A DNA stretch of 13,663 nucleotides from an uncultured Blastocatellia bacterium. GTDB lineage: Bacteria; Acidobacteriota; Blastocatellia; Pyrinomonadales; Pyrinomonadaceae. The DNA is taken from contig CAMLLD010000113.1 of assembly GCA_946480785.1 (NCBI GenBank), positions 1 through 13,663 of the forward strand. Reading direction: 5' to 3'. Both the position numbers and the translations under genes were made by a program. The notes under the pieces were generated by a model. It saw nothing but the letters and a program-made list of their open reading frames with translations, searched no databases and was not told where the DNA came from. Positions within the stretch are counted from its first letter, which is position 1, and every line of letters begins with the position of its first letter. Below, one piece after another: positions 1-7,332 of this stretch.

Positions 1-1394
1 CTACCGGTTCCGAGATCAATTCGCTGGTCGAGTATCCGCTGTCCACGGTCGTGCTGGTAATCAAGCCGCCGGGCAGTCATTACGAATTCGAGATCAAGCG
101 CGCGGGACGCAAGGGCAATCCGCTCAACGTTGTCTTTACGCGCAACGGAAATCGCGTTCCGCCGTCGCATCGTCTTGACGGCGGCGCCATGCAGTGGCTG
201 CTGCGTTACGAGGCGAACAACGCGGCGAAGTTTAGTTTGATTTATCGGCTGGTCCATGGGGTAGACGCGCCGTTGCCGGGATACCTGGCGCGCAATAACG
301 TGTTCAATGTTCCGGTCAATGGCAACCAGGCGCCGGCGTTTCGTTACTTCACCGAGCCGCGCGTGTTTGGCTCGAGCGGTTTTCAGGACATGCGCGCGTC
401 GATGAAGGCGGCGGTGGACGCGTTACAGAACGAGGAAGGTGAGTTTTTGCCGCAGCTTCCCGGCGACATGGCGCTGACCGGAGAGTTTCTCAGTCACATC
501 GCGCCGGCCCAGGCGCTGGTTTGCGGGACGAGCTCGTTTCGACTCGATAAAGTCGCCACCTACTTGTCGGCCGAAGGCGCGGAGACTTATTTCAAGCAGT
601 GGCGTCAGGTGGATTACACGAGCGAAGACGCGCGCCAGTTTGCGGATGAGCTGTTGGACGAAGTGCTTGGTGTTTACGTTTCGCCGGACGTTGCTTACGA
701 AGATTACGAGAGCTATTTGCAGGCGGCGTTTGCTGTTGCGGAAAATCGGCGGCGCGCTGACGAGATCTTTCTCAGTTTGGTGAAGCAGATCGCGGTGGTT
801 TGGGGCACGCTGCTTGGGGTGCGCGGCCATTCGCGCGGTGAGTCGTTCGTGGCGCGCAACGTCGGGTTGCGCAGTGTTTGGGAACGAGGCGAGTGGCGCG
901 TGAAGTTGATCTTCATGGACCACGACGCGTTGTCGCTGCCGGAACCGGGGCAGGGACACTTCTTCGCGCAGAACTCTTTGCCGGGCATACTGCTCGACGA
1001 ACGGCACGTTTGGGGGCGCGCGAATCCGGCGCTGTTTGCGGGCACGCTCCTGGGTTGTTTGCAAAGCATTTATCGCCCGAGCGAGGCGCTTGAGTCTGAG
1101 GCGCGGGTGCTTGCCGATGCGGAGTTGAAAGCCGCGTATCAGAAGACGCTCTCCGCGTTGTCGACGAATGTTAAATTGCGCGGGTTTTTCAGTGACGTGT
1201 TTCTCAGCCGCTTGTTTGATTGGGACCAGTTTGTCGGCGGGCATCTCAACGGGCGTGATGAGCGTTGGCAAACCGAGATGAAGAAGATGTTCGCAAAGAA
1301 GGGCTACGAGGCGGACGCGTTTGACGTGTACACGCAGGCCATCGAGCAACACAAGGGATTTTTTGAAAGGAACGGTTTCCTTTTTGAGCGTTAG
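1..1394 (+). CDS. Large protein with weak kinase-fold resemblance, 5' end missing
   Basis: The reading frame is already open at base 3 and ends with TAG at 1392-1394, so the true start lies left of the window; the GTG at 51 is probably internal. At least 463 residues are present. I do not recognise the family. Numbering from the GTG at 51, there is a lysine-containing strand (VIKPPG, 3-8; EFEIKRAG, 12-19), then a helix rich in Glu/Ala (about 44-68). Much later comes an H-x9-N pattern (H260, N270, within RGHSRGESFVARN) followed by a strand ending in MDHD (289-292). That order recalls the catalytic loop and metal-binding Asp of aminoglycoside-phosphotransferase/LanM-type kinase folds, but the match is loose. 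No signal peptide or membrane segment is visible in the part seen. It overlaps the next oxygenase gene, so the two are probably co-translated in one pathway. Coding is confident; the function is speculative. Confidence 0.8.
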   Translation, partial: TGSEINSLVEYPLSTVVLVIKPPGSHYEFEIKRAGRKGNPLNVVFTRNGNRVPPSHRLDGGAMQWLLRYEANNAAKFSLIYRLVHGVDAPLPGYLARNNVFNVPVNGNQAPAFRYFTEPRVFGSSGFQDMRASMKAAVDALQNEEGEFLPQLPGDMALTGEFLSHIAPAQALVCGTSSFRLDKVATYLSAEGAETYFKQWRQVDYTSEDARQFADELLDEVLGVYVSPDVAYEDYESYLQAAFAVAENRRRADEIFLSLVKQIAVVWGTLLGVRGHSRGESFVARNVGLRSVWERGEWRVKLIFMDHDALSLPEPGQGHFFAQNSLPGILLDERHVWGRANPALFAGTLLGCLQSIYRPSEALESEARVLADAELKAAYQKTLSALSTNVKLRGFFSDVFLSRLFDWDQFVGGHLNGRDERWQTEMKKMFAKKGYEADAFDVYTQAIEQHKGFFERNGFLFER

Positions 1395-2190
1395 TTTGTC
1401 GTCAGCTTCGGTCGATCGATATGGCCGTGAAGGGATCTTGTTTCCGGTCCCGGTGCTTAGTGCTGGCGAGGTCGTGCGGTATCGCGATGCGCTTGAGGCG
1501 GTGGCTGCGAGTTGTCGCGGCGACGGTTACCGGAGGCGCTTCGATAACCTGCACCTGTTTTTTCCGTGGGCTTATCGGCTCGCGACGAACGAAGCGCTGC
1601 TCGATGCAGTGGAAAGTATTCTAGGGCCGGATCTCGTGATCGACGGTTCGCTGGTCTTTTACAAACCGCCGCACGATTCGAGCTACGCGTCGTGGCACCA
1701 GGACAGCGTTTACTCGGGCTGGCACCTGACGCCGTCCGTCTCCGCGTGGATCGCTTTGACGCCGAGCGAGCGCAGCAACGGTTGCATGCGCGTGATTCCC
1801 GGTTCGCACCAGGACGGACTGCTGGACCACGACAACATCGTCGATCCGGATCTTTTGAACCGCCGCGGTGAGCGTTTGCGCGACGACGTTGACGAATCGC
1901 TGGCGGTGGATGTGGAGTTGAGTCCCGGTGAGATGTCGTTGCATCACACGAACGTGGTGCACGGCTCGAACGCGAACCGGTCGAATGGACCACGCATCGG
2001 CTTCATCGTGCGCTTCGTGACGAACCAGACGACGCGACGCGATCGACGCGTGATGCGCGTAAGAGGCGCGGCAGATTGCAGTCACCTGCAGCTCGCATCG
2101 CCGCCTGTCGAGGAAGATTTACACCTGGCCGTGACGAGGTGGCGCGAGGCGATGGACTCAGCGCGGCAGCCGGAGAGCGTGGTTCGGTGA
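1384..2190 (+). CDS. PhyH-family Fe(II)/2-oxoglutarate dioxygenase 1
   Basis: Predicted cytoplasmic non-heme iron oxygenase that couples 2-oxoglutarate decarboxylation to hydroxylation, or a related oxidation, of a small substrate. With the TTG at 1384 as start it has 268 residues, normal for PhyH proteins. The iron ligands are visible: H105 and D107 in SWHQD, and distal H193 in VVHGSNAN, followed by R204 (PRIGF), which should bind 2-oxoglutarate. Asp107 is kept, arguing against halogenase activity. No in-frame ATG precedes the conserved region. TTG 1384 has AAAGGA at 1366-1371; TTG 1396 is an alternative, and TTG 1321 would overlap the upstream gene by 74 bases. The start overlaps the kinase-like gene by 11 bases, suggesting coupling. 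The 3' end overlaps the opposing glycosyltransferase by 33 bases. It is clearly paralogous to the PhyH gene at 3294. Substrate unknown. Confidence 0.88.
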   Translation: MSVSLSSASVDRYGREGILFPVPVLSAGEVVRYRDALEAVAASCRGDGYRRRFDNLHLFFPWAYRLATNEALLDAVESILGPDLVIDGSLVFYKPPHDSSYASWHQDSVYSGWHLTPSVSAWIALTPSERSNGCMRVIPGSHQDGLLDHDNIVDPDLLNRRGERLRDDVDESLAVDVELSPGEMSLHHTNVVHGSNANRSNGPRIGFIVRFVTNQTTRRDRRVMRVRGAADCSHLQLASPPVEEDLHLAVTRWREAMDSARQPESVVR

Positions 2191-3276
2191 TTGAAACAAG
2201 CGCAACGGGTTCGACTCAGTTCTTTGCGCTTCGAGTGCTTCGCGTTTGATAAACCGGCAACGGCTTTCAACGTTCTTTGCTACCGTGCTCTTTGAAACAT
2301 CGATGCCGCGGGTGATCCCCGTTTGGCGAAGCAATTGAGCTTGCTCCGGTGTGAGGTCAATCACTTCGCTAAACCCCGTCGCGCCGTCGTACTCTTCGCA
2401 CATGAGCAAGTTCGCGCGAACATCAAGCGTCTCGAGATAAAGATCACTGTCAGTCAGCAGAAAAAATCCGGTTTTCAAATCGCTGTTTGAAATCCCCTGC
2501 TCGAAGTCGTCGCAAACGACGATCTGCGCCAACGGCGAGAAATACTCGTGATAGTAACGTTCGAGAAACCTCGCGTTCTCATCGCCAGCACAGCTCTGAG
2601 CGATCACGATCGCCGTCTGGCCAAGAAGGCGATCGACGTGCGCGCCAAACAGCACCAGCGACTTTTCGAGATACCAGTGGCGCTCCAAACGGTTCTGCAC
2701 GTCTGAATACTCAGACTGCACCCACGCGAGATGCGGCAGGAAACAGTAAGAGTTGAACCGCTGCTGCAACTCGTAAGCATTCACGTCGAGCACGTGCTCG
2801 GCCCTGGCGTTCAACTCGACAAACGCGTCGAACACGGTGCGCTTCAACGCGTACGCATAAGTCGAGTTGCCCTTCGTGATTCGATAAACGTGGTCGCTGA
2901 CACGCACGGGCTCATCTTTGTGCAGCGCGCCGAAATAAAGCAGGTCCCAGTCAGCCGGAACTTCGCCGATGAACGAAGCAAACTTCGTCGTAAACTCCGG
3001 ATCGAGCACCGCGTCGTCTTCGAAGATCAGCACGCTCTCGTGGTCCAACTCGCGCGCCGCCTGGACCACCTGCACGTGACTGAGCAAACAGCCATAAGCT
3101 CCCGCCGTGTGTTTCCAGTGCGGAGGCAGGACCAACGCGTTGCCGTCGCACGCCGAGAAGCGACGCACATCAGCAATCCCGTGCCGCGCAAACTCCGCTT
3201 GCATTCGTTCCCAGCGGTCGGCGCGTCGATCGAGGTTGATACAGACTTTATGAGGGAAGAGGTCGTCGAGCAGCAT
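2158..3276 (-). CDS. GT25-like glycosyltransferase with extra C-terminal domain
   Basis: The N-terminal ~200 residues match the glycosyltransferase family 25 (LPS-type) pattern: CINLDRRADRW (12-22), GAYGCLLSHVQV (59-70), VLIFEDDAVL (82-91, with the acidic metal/sugar-nucleotide site) and WDLLYFG (110-116), then a Tyr/Ala-rich segment at 140-145. GT25 enzymes move a sugar from a nucleotide donor to an acceptor. The protein continues to 372 residues, longer than a minimal GT25. Residues ~205-350 have a second alpha/beta character with IVIAQSC (223-229), a DxD-like LLTDSD (273-278) and a charged helical tail, possibly a second GT-A-like or acceptor-binding domain (inference). It is the only gene on the - strand here. 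ATG 3276 is the first possible start after a stop; no Shine-Dalgarno precedes it. It may decorate the cluster product rather than LPS, given its neighbours. Confidence 0.85.
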   Translation of the reverse strand: MLLDDLFPHKVCINLDRRADRWERMQAEFARHGIADVRRFSACDGNALVLPPHWKHTAGAYGCLLSHVQVVQAARELDHESVLIFEDDAVLDPEFTTKFASFIGEVPADWDLLYFGALHKDEPVRVSDHVYRITKGNSTYAYALKRTVFDAFVELNARAEHVLDVNAYELQQRFNSYCFLPHLAWVQSEYSDVQNRLERHWYLEKSLVLFGAHVDRLLGQTAIVIAQSCAGDENARFLERYYHEYFSPLAQIVVCDDFEQGISNSDLKTGFFLLTDSDLYLETLDVRANLLMCEEYDGATGFSEVIDLTPEQAQLLRQTGITRGIDVSKSTVAKNVESRCRFIKREALEAQRTESNPLRLFQSPNHALRLPR

Positions 3277-3285
3277 CGAGGCTGG

Positions 3286-3291
3286 ATTATA
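3286..3291 (-). promoter_or_regulatory. Possible -10 element (TATAAT) for the GT25 gene
   Basis: Read on the - strand, the 17-base divergent spacer contains a perfect TATAAT nine bases before the GT25 ATG. That spacing would place the transcript start at or next to the start codon, so the message would be nearly leaderless, which fits the lack of a ribosome-binding site. No good -35 was found; the nearest is TTGGTG (plus-strand 3312-3317) at a wide 20-base spacing. A chance match is quite possible. Confidence 0.3.
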
Positions 3292-3293
3292 GA

Positions 3294-4076
3294 ATGATCT
3301 CCGTGCTCACTCACCAACAATTAAGCGAATACGACGAGCTGGGTTTCCTCCACTCGATCCCCATCCTCTCGCCGGATGAGGTCGCGCGTTTTCGCGCCGA
3401 GATCGAGGAGACGTGTCGCGCGCTCGGCGGCCGCGTCACGCGCCTCGACGGGCCGCATCTCTATTTTCGCTGGGCCTGGGAACTGGCCACGCACCCGCGC
3501 GTGCTCGACTGCATGCAGCAACTCATCGGGCCGAACATTCTGCTCAAATCCACGCGCGTCTTTTATAAATTCGGCAACAGCGATTCGTTTGTCGGCTGGC
3601 ACCAGGACGGCATCACGGAAAAGTTGAAAGACGCGTACGTGCCCGCGATCTGGCTCGGCCTGACTCCGGCGACCGCCGAGAACGGTTGCCTGCGCGTGGT
3701 GCCGCGTTCGCATCGGCTCGGTTTGATTCCACACGCGAGCCGGCCCAACCCCGACAACTTAACGACGCAGGGCGCCACCGCGCAGGTCGAGATCGACGCG
3801 CCGCAGGACGTCGTGATGCAGGCCGGCGAGATGAGCCTGCATCATCCGCTCGTGCTGCACGCGTCGAATCCGAACCGCTCGTGCGAATCGCGCATCGGTT
3901 TCTCCGCGACATATTCGACGCCCGCGTTGACGGCGAGCCGCACTGCGGTCGCGTGGGTGCGCGGCGATGGTCCAAGAGATCGTTTCCGCATCGTCGAGCG
4001 ACCGCCGGCGCGTTCGATCGAAGCGGCAGTCGCGGCTTATCGAAAAGAAGATCATCAGGTTCTCTTCGCAAGGTGA
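3294..4076 (+). CDS. PhyH-family Fe(II)/2-oxoglutarate dioxygenase 2
   Basis: 260-residue predicted 2OG-dependent oxygenase, paralogous to the PhyH gene at 1384. Shared landmarks include the N-terminal FxxxIPILSPDEV-like segment, LIGPN, VFYKF, the WHQD iron motif (H103, D105), NGCLRVVPRSH (130-140), GEMSLHH (178-184), distal H189 in VLHASNPN, and R200 in SRIGF for 2-oxoglutarate. The loop after HQD and the stretch 150-170 differ from the first copy, suggesting a different substrate or position. The ATG at 3294 has GAGG at 3278-3281 and lies 17 bases from the divergent GT25 start. It is the first gene of the long + strand run, so the main operon promoter should lie in or before this short spacer; I see no convincing + strand -35/-10 pair. 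The stop overlaps the next gene in a GTGA. Confidence 0.9.
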   Translation: MISVLTHQQLSEYDELGFLHSIPILSPDEVARFRAEIEETCRALGGRVTRLDGPHLYFRWAWELATHPRVLDCMQQLIGPNILLKSTRVFYKFGNSDSFVGWHQDGITEKLKDAYVPAIWLGLTPATAENGCLRVVPRSHRLGLIPHASRPNPDNLTTQGATAQVEIDAPQDVVMQAGEMSLHHPLVLHASNPNRSCESRIGFSATYSTPALTASRTAVAWVRGDGPRDRFRIVERPPARSIEAAVAAYRKEDHQVLFAR

Positions 4077-4945
4077 CAAAGCCACTTCTTTCCGTTGTAA
4101 TCCCCACCTGGAATCGCGCTCACATCGTTTGCGACGCGGTCGCGAGTGCGCTCGCGCAACGCGAAGGAGCGGTTGAAGTGATCGTCGTGGATGATGCGTC
4201 GACGGATGGGACCGCCTCGGTGTTGCAAGAGACTTTCGGTTCGCAGGTTCGTGTGTTGCAGCTTGGCAGTCGTGGTGGACCGGGCGCGGCGCGAAATGCG
4301 GGCGCGTTGTTGGCGAGTGGCGAGTTCGTTGCCTTTCTAGATTCAGACGATGTTTGGCTGCCGGGAAAGTTAGACGCTGAGTTGCGCGTCTTCGGTGACT
4401 TTCCCGACGCTAACGCCGTCGTGTCTGATAGTCGAAGCTTTTTCGAAGGCGAGGCTGATGGTCCGAGTCGCTTTGCGCAGAATGGTTTGCTCGCCGCGAC
4501 GCGCGGCCGCGTGCGTTTCGCCGACGACTGCAATTGGCTTTGGACCAACAGCATGCTGACGGCGCACACGTGCGGGATTACCGTGCGGCGCGAAGTGCTC
4601 GCGCAACTCGGCGAGCGTTTGTTTGCCGAAGATCTGCCGTGTTGCGAAGACTGGGAATTTCAGTTACGCGTTTACAACCTCGGCGGTGTGATGGTGTTGC
4701 CGGAAGTTTATTCGTCAGTGCGACGATTCAACGACGAGTCGCGTCTCGGCCGCGGCATTCCCGGACAGGAACGGACGCGCGAGCAGGACCTGATGCTCTT
4801 GCGCGCGCGGCTGGCAGTAATTGAGAGATCGAAGTCGTGGTTGCACGGACTACGGCCCAATCTCGCGGGCGAGCTGGAACGCTTTCGTCGCGAAACGGAA
4901 GCGCAGTTCGCGCGCTTAACTACGAAGGTTATGATCGCGTCATGA
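4073..4945 (+). CDS. Glycosyltransferase family 2
   Basis: Predicted GT-A-fold inverting glycosyltransferase of 290 residues. The order is typical of GT2: LSVVIPTWNR (6-15), the nucleotide-binding VIVVDDASTDG (36-46), GGPGAARNAG (68-77), the metal-binding FLDSDDVW (88-95), and the catalytic-base region LPCCEDWEFQLR (188-199, ED at 192-193). There are no membrane helices, so it should act on a soluble acceptor. The GTG at 4073 is chosen because it opens directly on the conserved TKPLLSVVIPTWN strand and shares a GTGA overlap with the preceding PhyH stop. The frame stays open upstream to 3686, but that stretch is Arg/Ala-rich and lies antiparallel in frame to the PhyH gene, so it is spurious. 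It is followed by an ATGA overlap with the methyltransferase. Likely glycosylates the pathway intermediate; sugar and acceptor unknown. Confidence 0.9.
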   Translation: MTKPLLSVVIPTWNRAHIVCDAVASALAQREGAVEVIVVDDASTDGTASVLQETFGSQVRVLQLGSRGGPGAARNAGALLASGEFVAFLDSDDVWLPGKLDAELRVFGDFPDANAVVSDSRSFFEGEADGPSRFAQNGLLAATRGRVRFADDCNWLWTNSMLTAHTCGITVRREVLAQLGERLFAEDLPCCEDWEFQLRVYNLGGVMVLPEVYSSVRRFNDESRLGRGIPGQERTREQDLMLLRARLAVIERSKSWLHGLRPNLAGELERFRRETEAQFARLTTKVMIAS

Positions 4946-5703
4946 TGATCGAGGAAGTACATCTGTGGCGAGGCACGCCGGCTGAGCGCGCGCTGCGTTC
5001 GCAGCTCGTGAAGAGTACGCAATTTGCTTACTTCGACGAGCAACTCGATCATCCCGATTGGACCGGTAAGCTGGTGCTCGACTTCGGCGGCAACAAGGGT
5101 AACCTGTTGCGCGATCCTGCGTGCGCGATCGCTCACGAAAACTATTACTGTCTCGACGTGATCAGCGACGCGATCGAAGAAGGACGGCGCACGTTTCCGG
5201 ACGCGCATTGGATCCACTACGACCGTTACAACCGTTCATTCAACCCCGAAGGCGTGCGTGAATTGCCCGTTCCCGATCTTGGTTTGCGCTTTGATTTCAT
5301 TCTTGCCTACTCAGTCTTCACGCACACGACCTTCGAGGAAATGAAGGACCTCGTCGCGCAACTCGAAAACCTTCTCGCGCCCGGCGGCGCACTCGCGTTC
5401 ACGTTCATCGATCCACATTGGCGCTCCAACCTCGAGTGGCGTTTACGACGCAGCCACGCACCGCACGTAAACGATCTCGTCGTGGCGGCGAGTACGGCGG
5501 ATTGGTGCTCGCTCATTAACGGCAGCGAGCTGTACGTGAACAGCAACGGGCCGTGGAACCTGAGCGCCGAAACGTGCGCTACTTACAACGTCTATTACAC
5601 CGAGAGATTTTTGCGGCGCGAGTTTCCCCGCGCGGTCGTGCGGCCGCCCGTCAACGGCGAGATGCAGCACTGCGCGATTCTGCGAAAGGACACCGCGAAG
5701 TAA
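4942..5703 (+). CDS. Class I SAM-dependent methyltransferase 1
   Basis: 253-residue predicted S-adenosylmethionine methyltransferase, first of three paralogues here. SAM-binding motif I is KLVLDFGGNKGN (43-54). The acidic residue ending strand 2 is probably D72 (YCLDV), and the post-motif strands are FDFILAYSVFTHT (117-129) and LAPGGALAFTFIDPHW (145-160). All three copies share a QF-x-YF element before motif I, a DRYN/NRYS segment after it (94-97 here) and a C-terminal E-[MW]-Q-H-C motif (240-244 here). The ATG at 4942 overlaps the GT2 stop as ATGA; upstream in-frame starts such as 4837 would lie deep inside GT2. The stop TAA abuts the next ATG with no gap. Target atom and substrate cannot be read from sequence; O-methylation of an oxygenase-made hydroxyl is a reasonable guess. 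Confidence 0.87.
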   Translation: MMIEEVHLWRGTPAERALRSQLVKSTQFAYFDEQLDHPDWTGKLVLDFGGNKGNLLRDPACAIAHENYYCLDVISDAIEEGRRTFPDAHWIHYDRYNRSFNPEGVRELPVPDLGLRFDFILAYSVFTHTTFEEMKDLVAQLENLLAPGGALAFTFIDPHWRSNLEWRLRRSHAPHVNDLVVAASTADWCSLINGSELYVNSNGPWNLSAETCATYNVYYTERFLRREFPRAVVRPPVNGEMQHCAILRKDTAK

Positions 5704-6603
5704 ATGCGCGCGTCGTTGCCGGTCAGTGCGAAAGTCATGGTTGCGCCGTCGCTCGCGGACGGCTTGCTGAAGACTGCGGAGCGCCTGCCCCATTACGACA
5801 ACCAGGACTTCTATTCGACTGAATTGCAGGCGAGCGTTCATGCCGCGTTGCGCGCGGACAACACAGCGCTCGATTCGTTGATAGAACAGATCGAGCTGCG
5901 ACTGCAGCGTCCGCCCTATTGCGCCGTCGTACAAGGTTTAAAGTTCGACGAAGGGAACAAGGTTTTTGTCGGCCTCAATCGGGCCTTCGGTGAGCTGGTC
6001 GCGCGACCTTATCAGGCGCCACGCGCGCAGTTGGTCCATTACATTCAACCGGCGACTGACATCATGTCGGCGCGCGGCGGCCACGAAAGCGAGCGTTTGC
6101 ACACTGACACTGCCGATTGGGAACCGCCCGTCGAGTTGATCTCGATGGTTTGCGTGCGCGCCGACTTCATGGGTGATGGTTGTTCGCTCATACTCGATGT
6201 CGACTCTATCCGCGAAGAAGTGCGCGAACATCTCGGCCCGGAAGTCTTACACCGGCTCGAAACAGAAGCTGTTCCGTGGCAGTTAGCCGATTATCGCGGC
6301 GGCGGTGTGCAGTGGCGAACGATCCTGAGCGGGTCGAGTGTATGCTGGCGTCGTTACACGATCGATATGGCGCTCGATTCCACAGGCGCAAAGCTGTCGC
6401 CTGAAATGCTGCGCGCGTTAGCTGACTTTGAAGACGTGATTTCAAACACGCCGCGGACGATCGAGTACTTGATGCGTGAAGGTGAGTTGTTGTTTTCCGA
6501 CAACCGCCGCACGATTCACGCGCGCACGCCAATCTCGGAAGGCACGGCATCGGAACGGTTGATGATTCGCAGTTGGGTAAGGAGGGCACAAGGTGGAGCT
6601 TAG
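5704..6603 (+). CDS. TauD/TfdA-like Fe(II)/2-oxoglutarate dioxygenase
   Basis: 299-residue predicted oxygenase of the TauD/clavaminate-synthase-like branch, distinct from the PhyH proteins in the window. Evidence is the RLHTDTADWEPP segment with iron ligands H133 and D135, the QWRTILSG strand (203-210), and LLFSDNRRTIHARTPI (262-277), whose H272 is the distal iron ligand. R285 or R289 in RLMIRSWV is the expected 2-oxoglutarate partner. The NRR-x-x-H-x-R arrangement is characteristic of this family in antibiotic and amino-acid tailoring. The facial triad carboxylate is intact. The ATG directly follows the TAA of methyltransferase 1 and AAAGGA lies at 5685-5690; the 3' end overlaps the next gene by 11 bases. 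Probably hydroxylates or desaturates an amino-acid-like intermediate (inference from family). Confidence 0.87.
   Translation: MRASLPVSAKVMVAPSLADGLLKTAERLPHYDNQDFYSTELQASVHAALRADNTALDSLIEQIELRLQRPPYCAVVQGLKFDEGNKVFVGLNRAFGELVARPYQAPRAQLVHYIQPATDIMSARGGHESERLHTDTADWEPPVELISMVCVRADFMGDGCSLILDVDSIREEVREHLGPEVLHRLETEAVPWQLADYRGGGVQWRTILSGSSVCWRRYTIDMALDSTGAKLSPEMLRALADFEDVISNTPRTIEYLMREGELLFSDNRRTIHARTPISEGTASERLMIRSWVRRAQGGA
6579..6585 (+). promoter_or_regulatory. Strong Shine-Dalgarno fixing the GTG start at 6593
   Basis: AAGGAGG lies seven bases before GTG 6593, inside the end of the TauD-like gene. It is the best ribosome-binding site in the window, and it decides this non-ATG start. Confidence 0.7.
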
Positions 6604-6964
6604 CGCTTTGGTTGGAACCTGGATCAATTCAAACCCGGACACGCACAGCGTGGCCCTGGTGAACGCGTCCGGGTCTGGTGACAAACTCACGGTCCGAGTC
6701 TCGGCTGTTGGCCCAGACGGTTTGATTGATTGGGGTTCCGTCGATGCGGATGTTTTCGCCGCGACTACTGAATCACACGCTGGCGCAGGTTTCACCTGTC
6801 GCTACGTCTTCGATCACGGCGAAACACGCTTGCAGGGGATGATCATGAAGGGGCTGCTCGTCCTGGCCCAGTTTCATCTGTTCAACGATGACGAGCGCGA
6901 GCCTTATTTCCTGCGGGAATATTTCGCTGCGACTCACGATCGTTTCCTGAGGGGGCGCTCATGA
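6593..6964 (+). CDS. Small beta-rich protein A, unknown family
   Basis: 123-residue soluble protein without signal peptide or membrane segment. I do not recognise a named family. It begins with G-T-W-I-N-S-N-P-D-T (8-17), alternates hydrophobic and polar residues as in antiparallel beta strands, has DWG (46-48), and ends with KGLLVLAQFHLFNDD (86-100) and YFLREYF (105-111). The next gene is a clear paralogue with the same opening (G-x-W-x-N-[ST]-N-x-D-T) and closing (KG-[LV]-LV...DD...LxREFF) signatures. The small size, the single Trp near the N-terminus and the strand pattern suggest a lipocalin- or cystatin-like barrel that binds a small ligand (inference). GTG 6593 is supported by AAGGAGG at 6579-6585 and overlaps the TauD-like gene by 11 bases. 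The gene ends in an ATGA overlap with its paralogue. Possible roles are intermediate carrier, cyclase or self-protection binding protein. Confidence 0.8.
   Translation: MELSALVGTWINSNPDTHSVALVNASGSGDKLTVRVSAVGPDGLIDWGSVDADVFAATTESHAGAGFTCRYVFDHGETRLQGMIMKGLLVLAQFHLFNDDEREPYFLREYFAATHDRFLRGRS
6949..6953 (+). promoter_or_regulatory. Ribosome-binding site of small protein B
   Basis: GAGGG ends seven bases before ATG 6961, within the last codons of protein A. It supports independent re-initiation, so the two paralogues can be made in similar amounts. Confidence 0.55.
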
Positions 6965-7323
6965 TCACCAGTGCAAACTCCTCCAGCTTGTCAGGCCGTT
7001 GGTTGAACACGAACCGCGACACGCGCGGCATTTCCGAATGTGTGGTGGCCCAAAACGGCGAAGACATCACTGTCAGCATCACTGCGGTTGACGAACCTGT
7101 TCGTTGGCCCATCGCACGCGCGACGGTTTTGGCGAATCTCGAAGAGGAAACCGGACAGCGCACGGTGGCGCTGTTGGCGAAGTTCGATCTCGGCGACATG
7201 ACTGCCGACACCCACGTTCGTGTCAACAAAGGCGTGCTGGTGATCGTGCTGTACGTCACCTTTCACGACGACAGCGGCCGTTCGAACTATCTCAATCGCG
7301 AGTTCTTCTATCGTGCTGATTAA
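6961..7323 (+). CDS. Small beta-rich protein B, paralogue of A
   Basis: 120-residue protein homologous over its full length to the gene just upstream. Shared landmarks are G-R-W-L-N-T-N-R-D-T (12-21), DITVSITAV (35-43, compare KLTVRVSAV in A), a central acidic loop, KGVLVIVLYVTFHDD (90-104) and YLNREFFYR (110-118). Where A has DWG, B has RWP. That and overall divergence suggest an old duplication kept for two ligands or for a heterodimer. No signal peptide, cysteine pair or metal motif is visible. ATG 6961 overlaps the stop of A as ATGA and has GAGGG seven bases upstream. The stop TAA (7321-7323) is followed at once by the short TCCGTG-type repeat in front of methyltransferase 2. Function unknown; its position between an oxygenase and a methyltransferase argues for a direct pathway role. 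Confidence 0.83.
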   Translation: MITSANSSSLSGRWLNTNRDTRGISECVVAQNGEDITVSITAVDEPVRWPIARATVLANLEEETGQRTVALLAKFDLGDMTADTHVRVNKGVLVIVLYVTFHDDSGRSNYLNREFFYRAD

Positions 7324-7332
7324 CTTTGATCG

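Noticed and set aside
423..1352. 309-residue open frame on the - strand
   Set aside because: Arg/His/Leu-rich shadow of the kinase-like gene, no motif, and it lies antisense to a frame with clear coding character.
3686..4072. Possible N-terminal extension of the GT2 gene
   Set aside because: It is low-complexity Arg/Ala sequence overlapping PhyH 2; the conserved GT2 fold starts right after GTG 4073.
3613..4107. 164-residue - strand frame, and the 137-residue one at 3321-3734
   Set aside because: Both are Arg-rich and antisense to PhyH 2, which has a complete iron-binding motif set.
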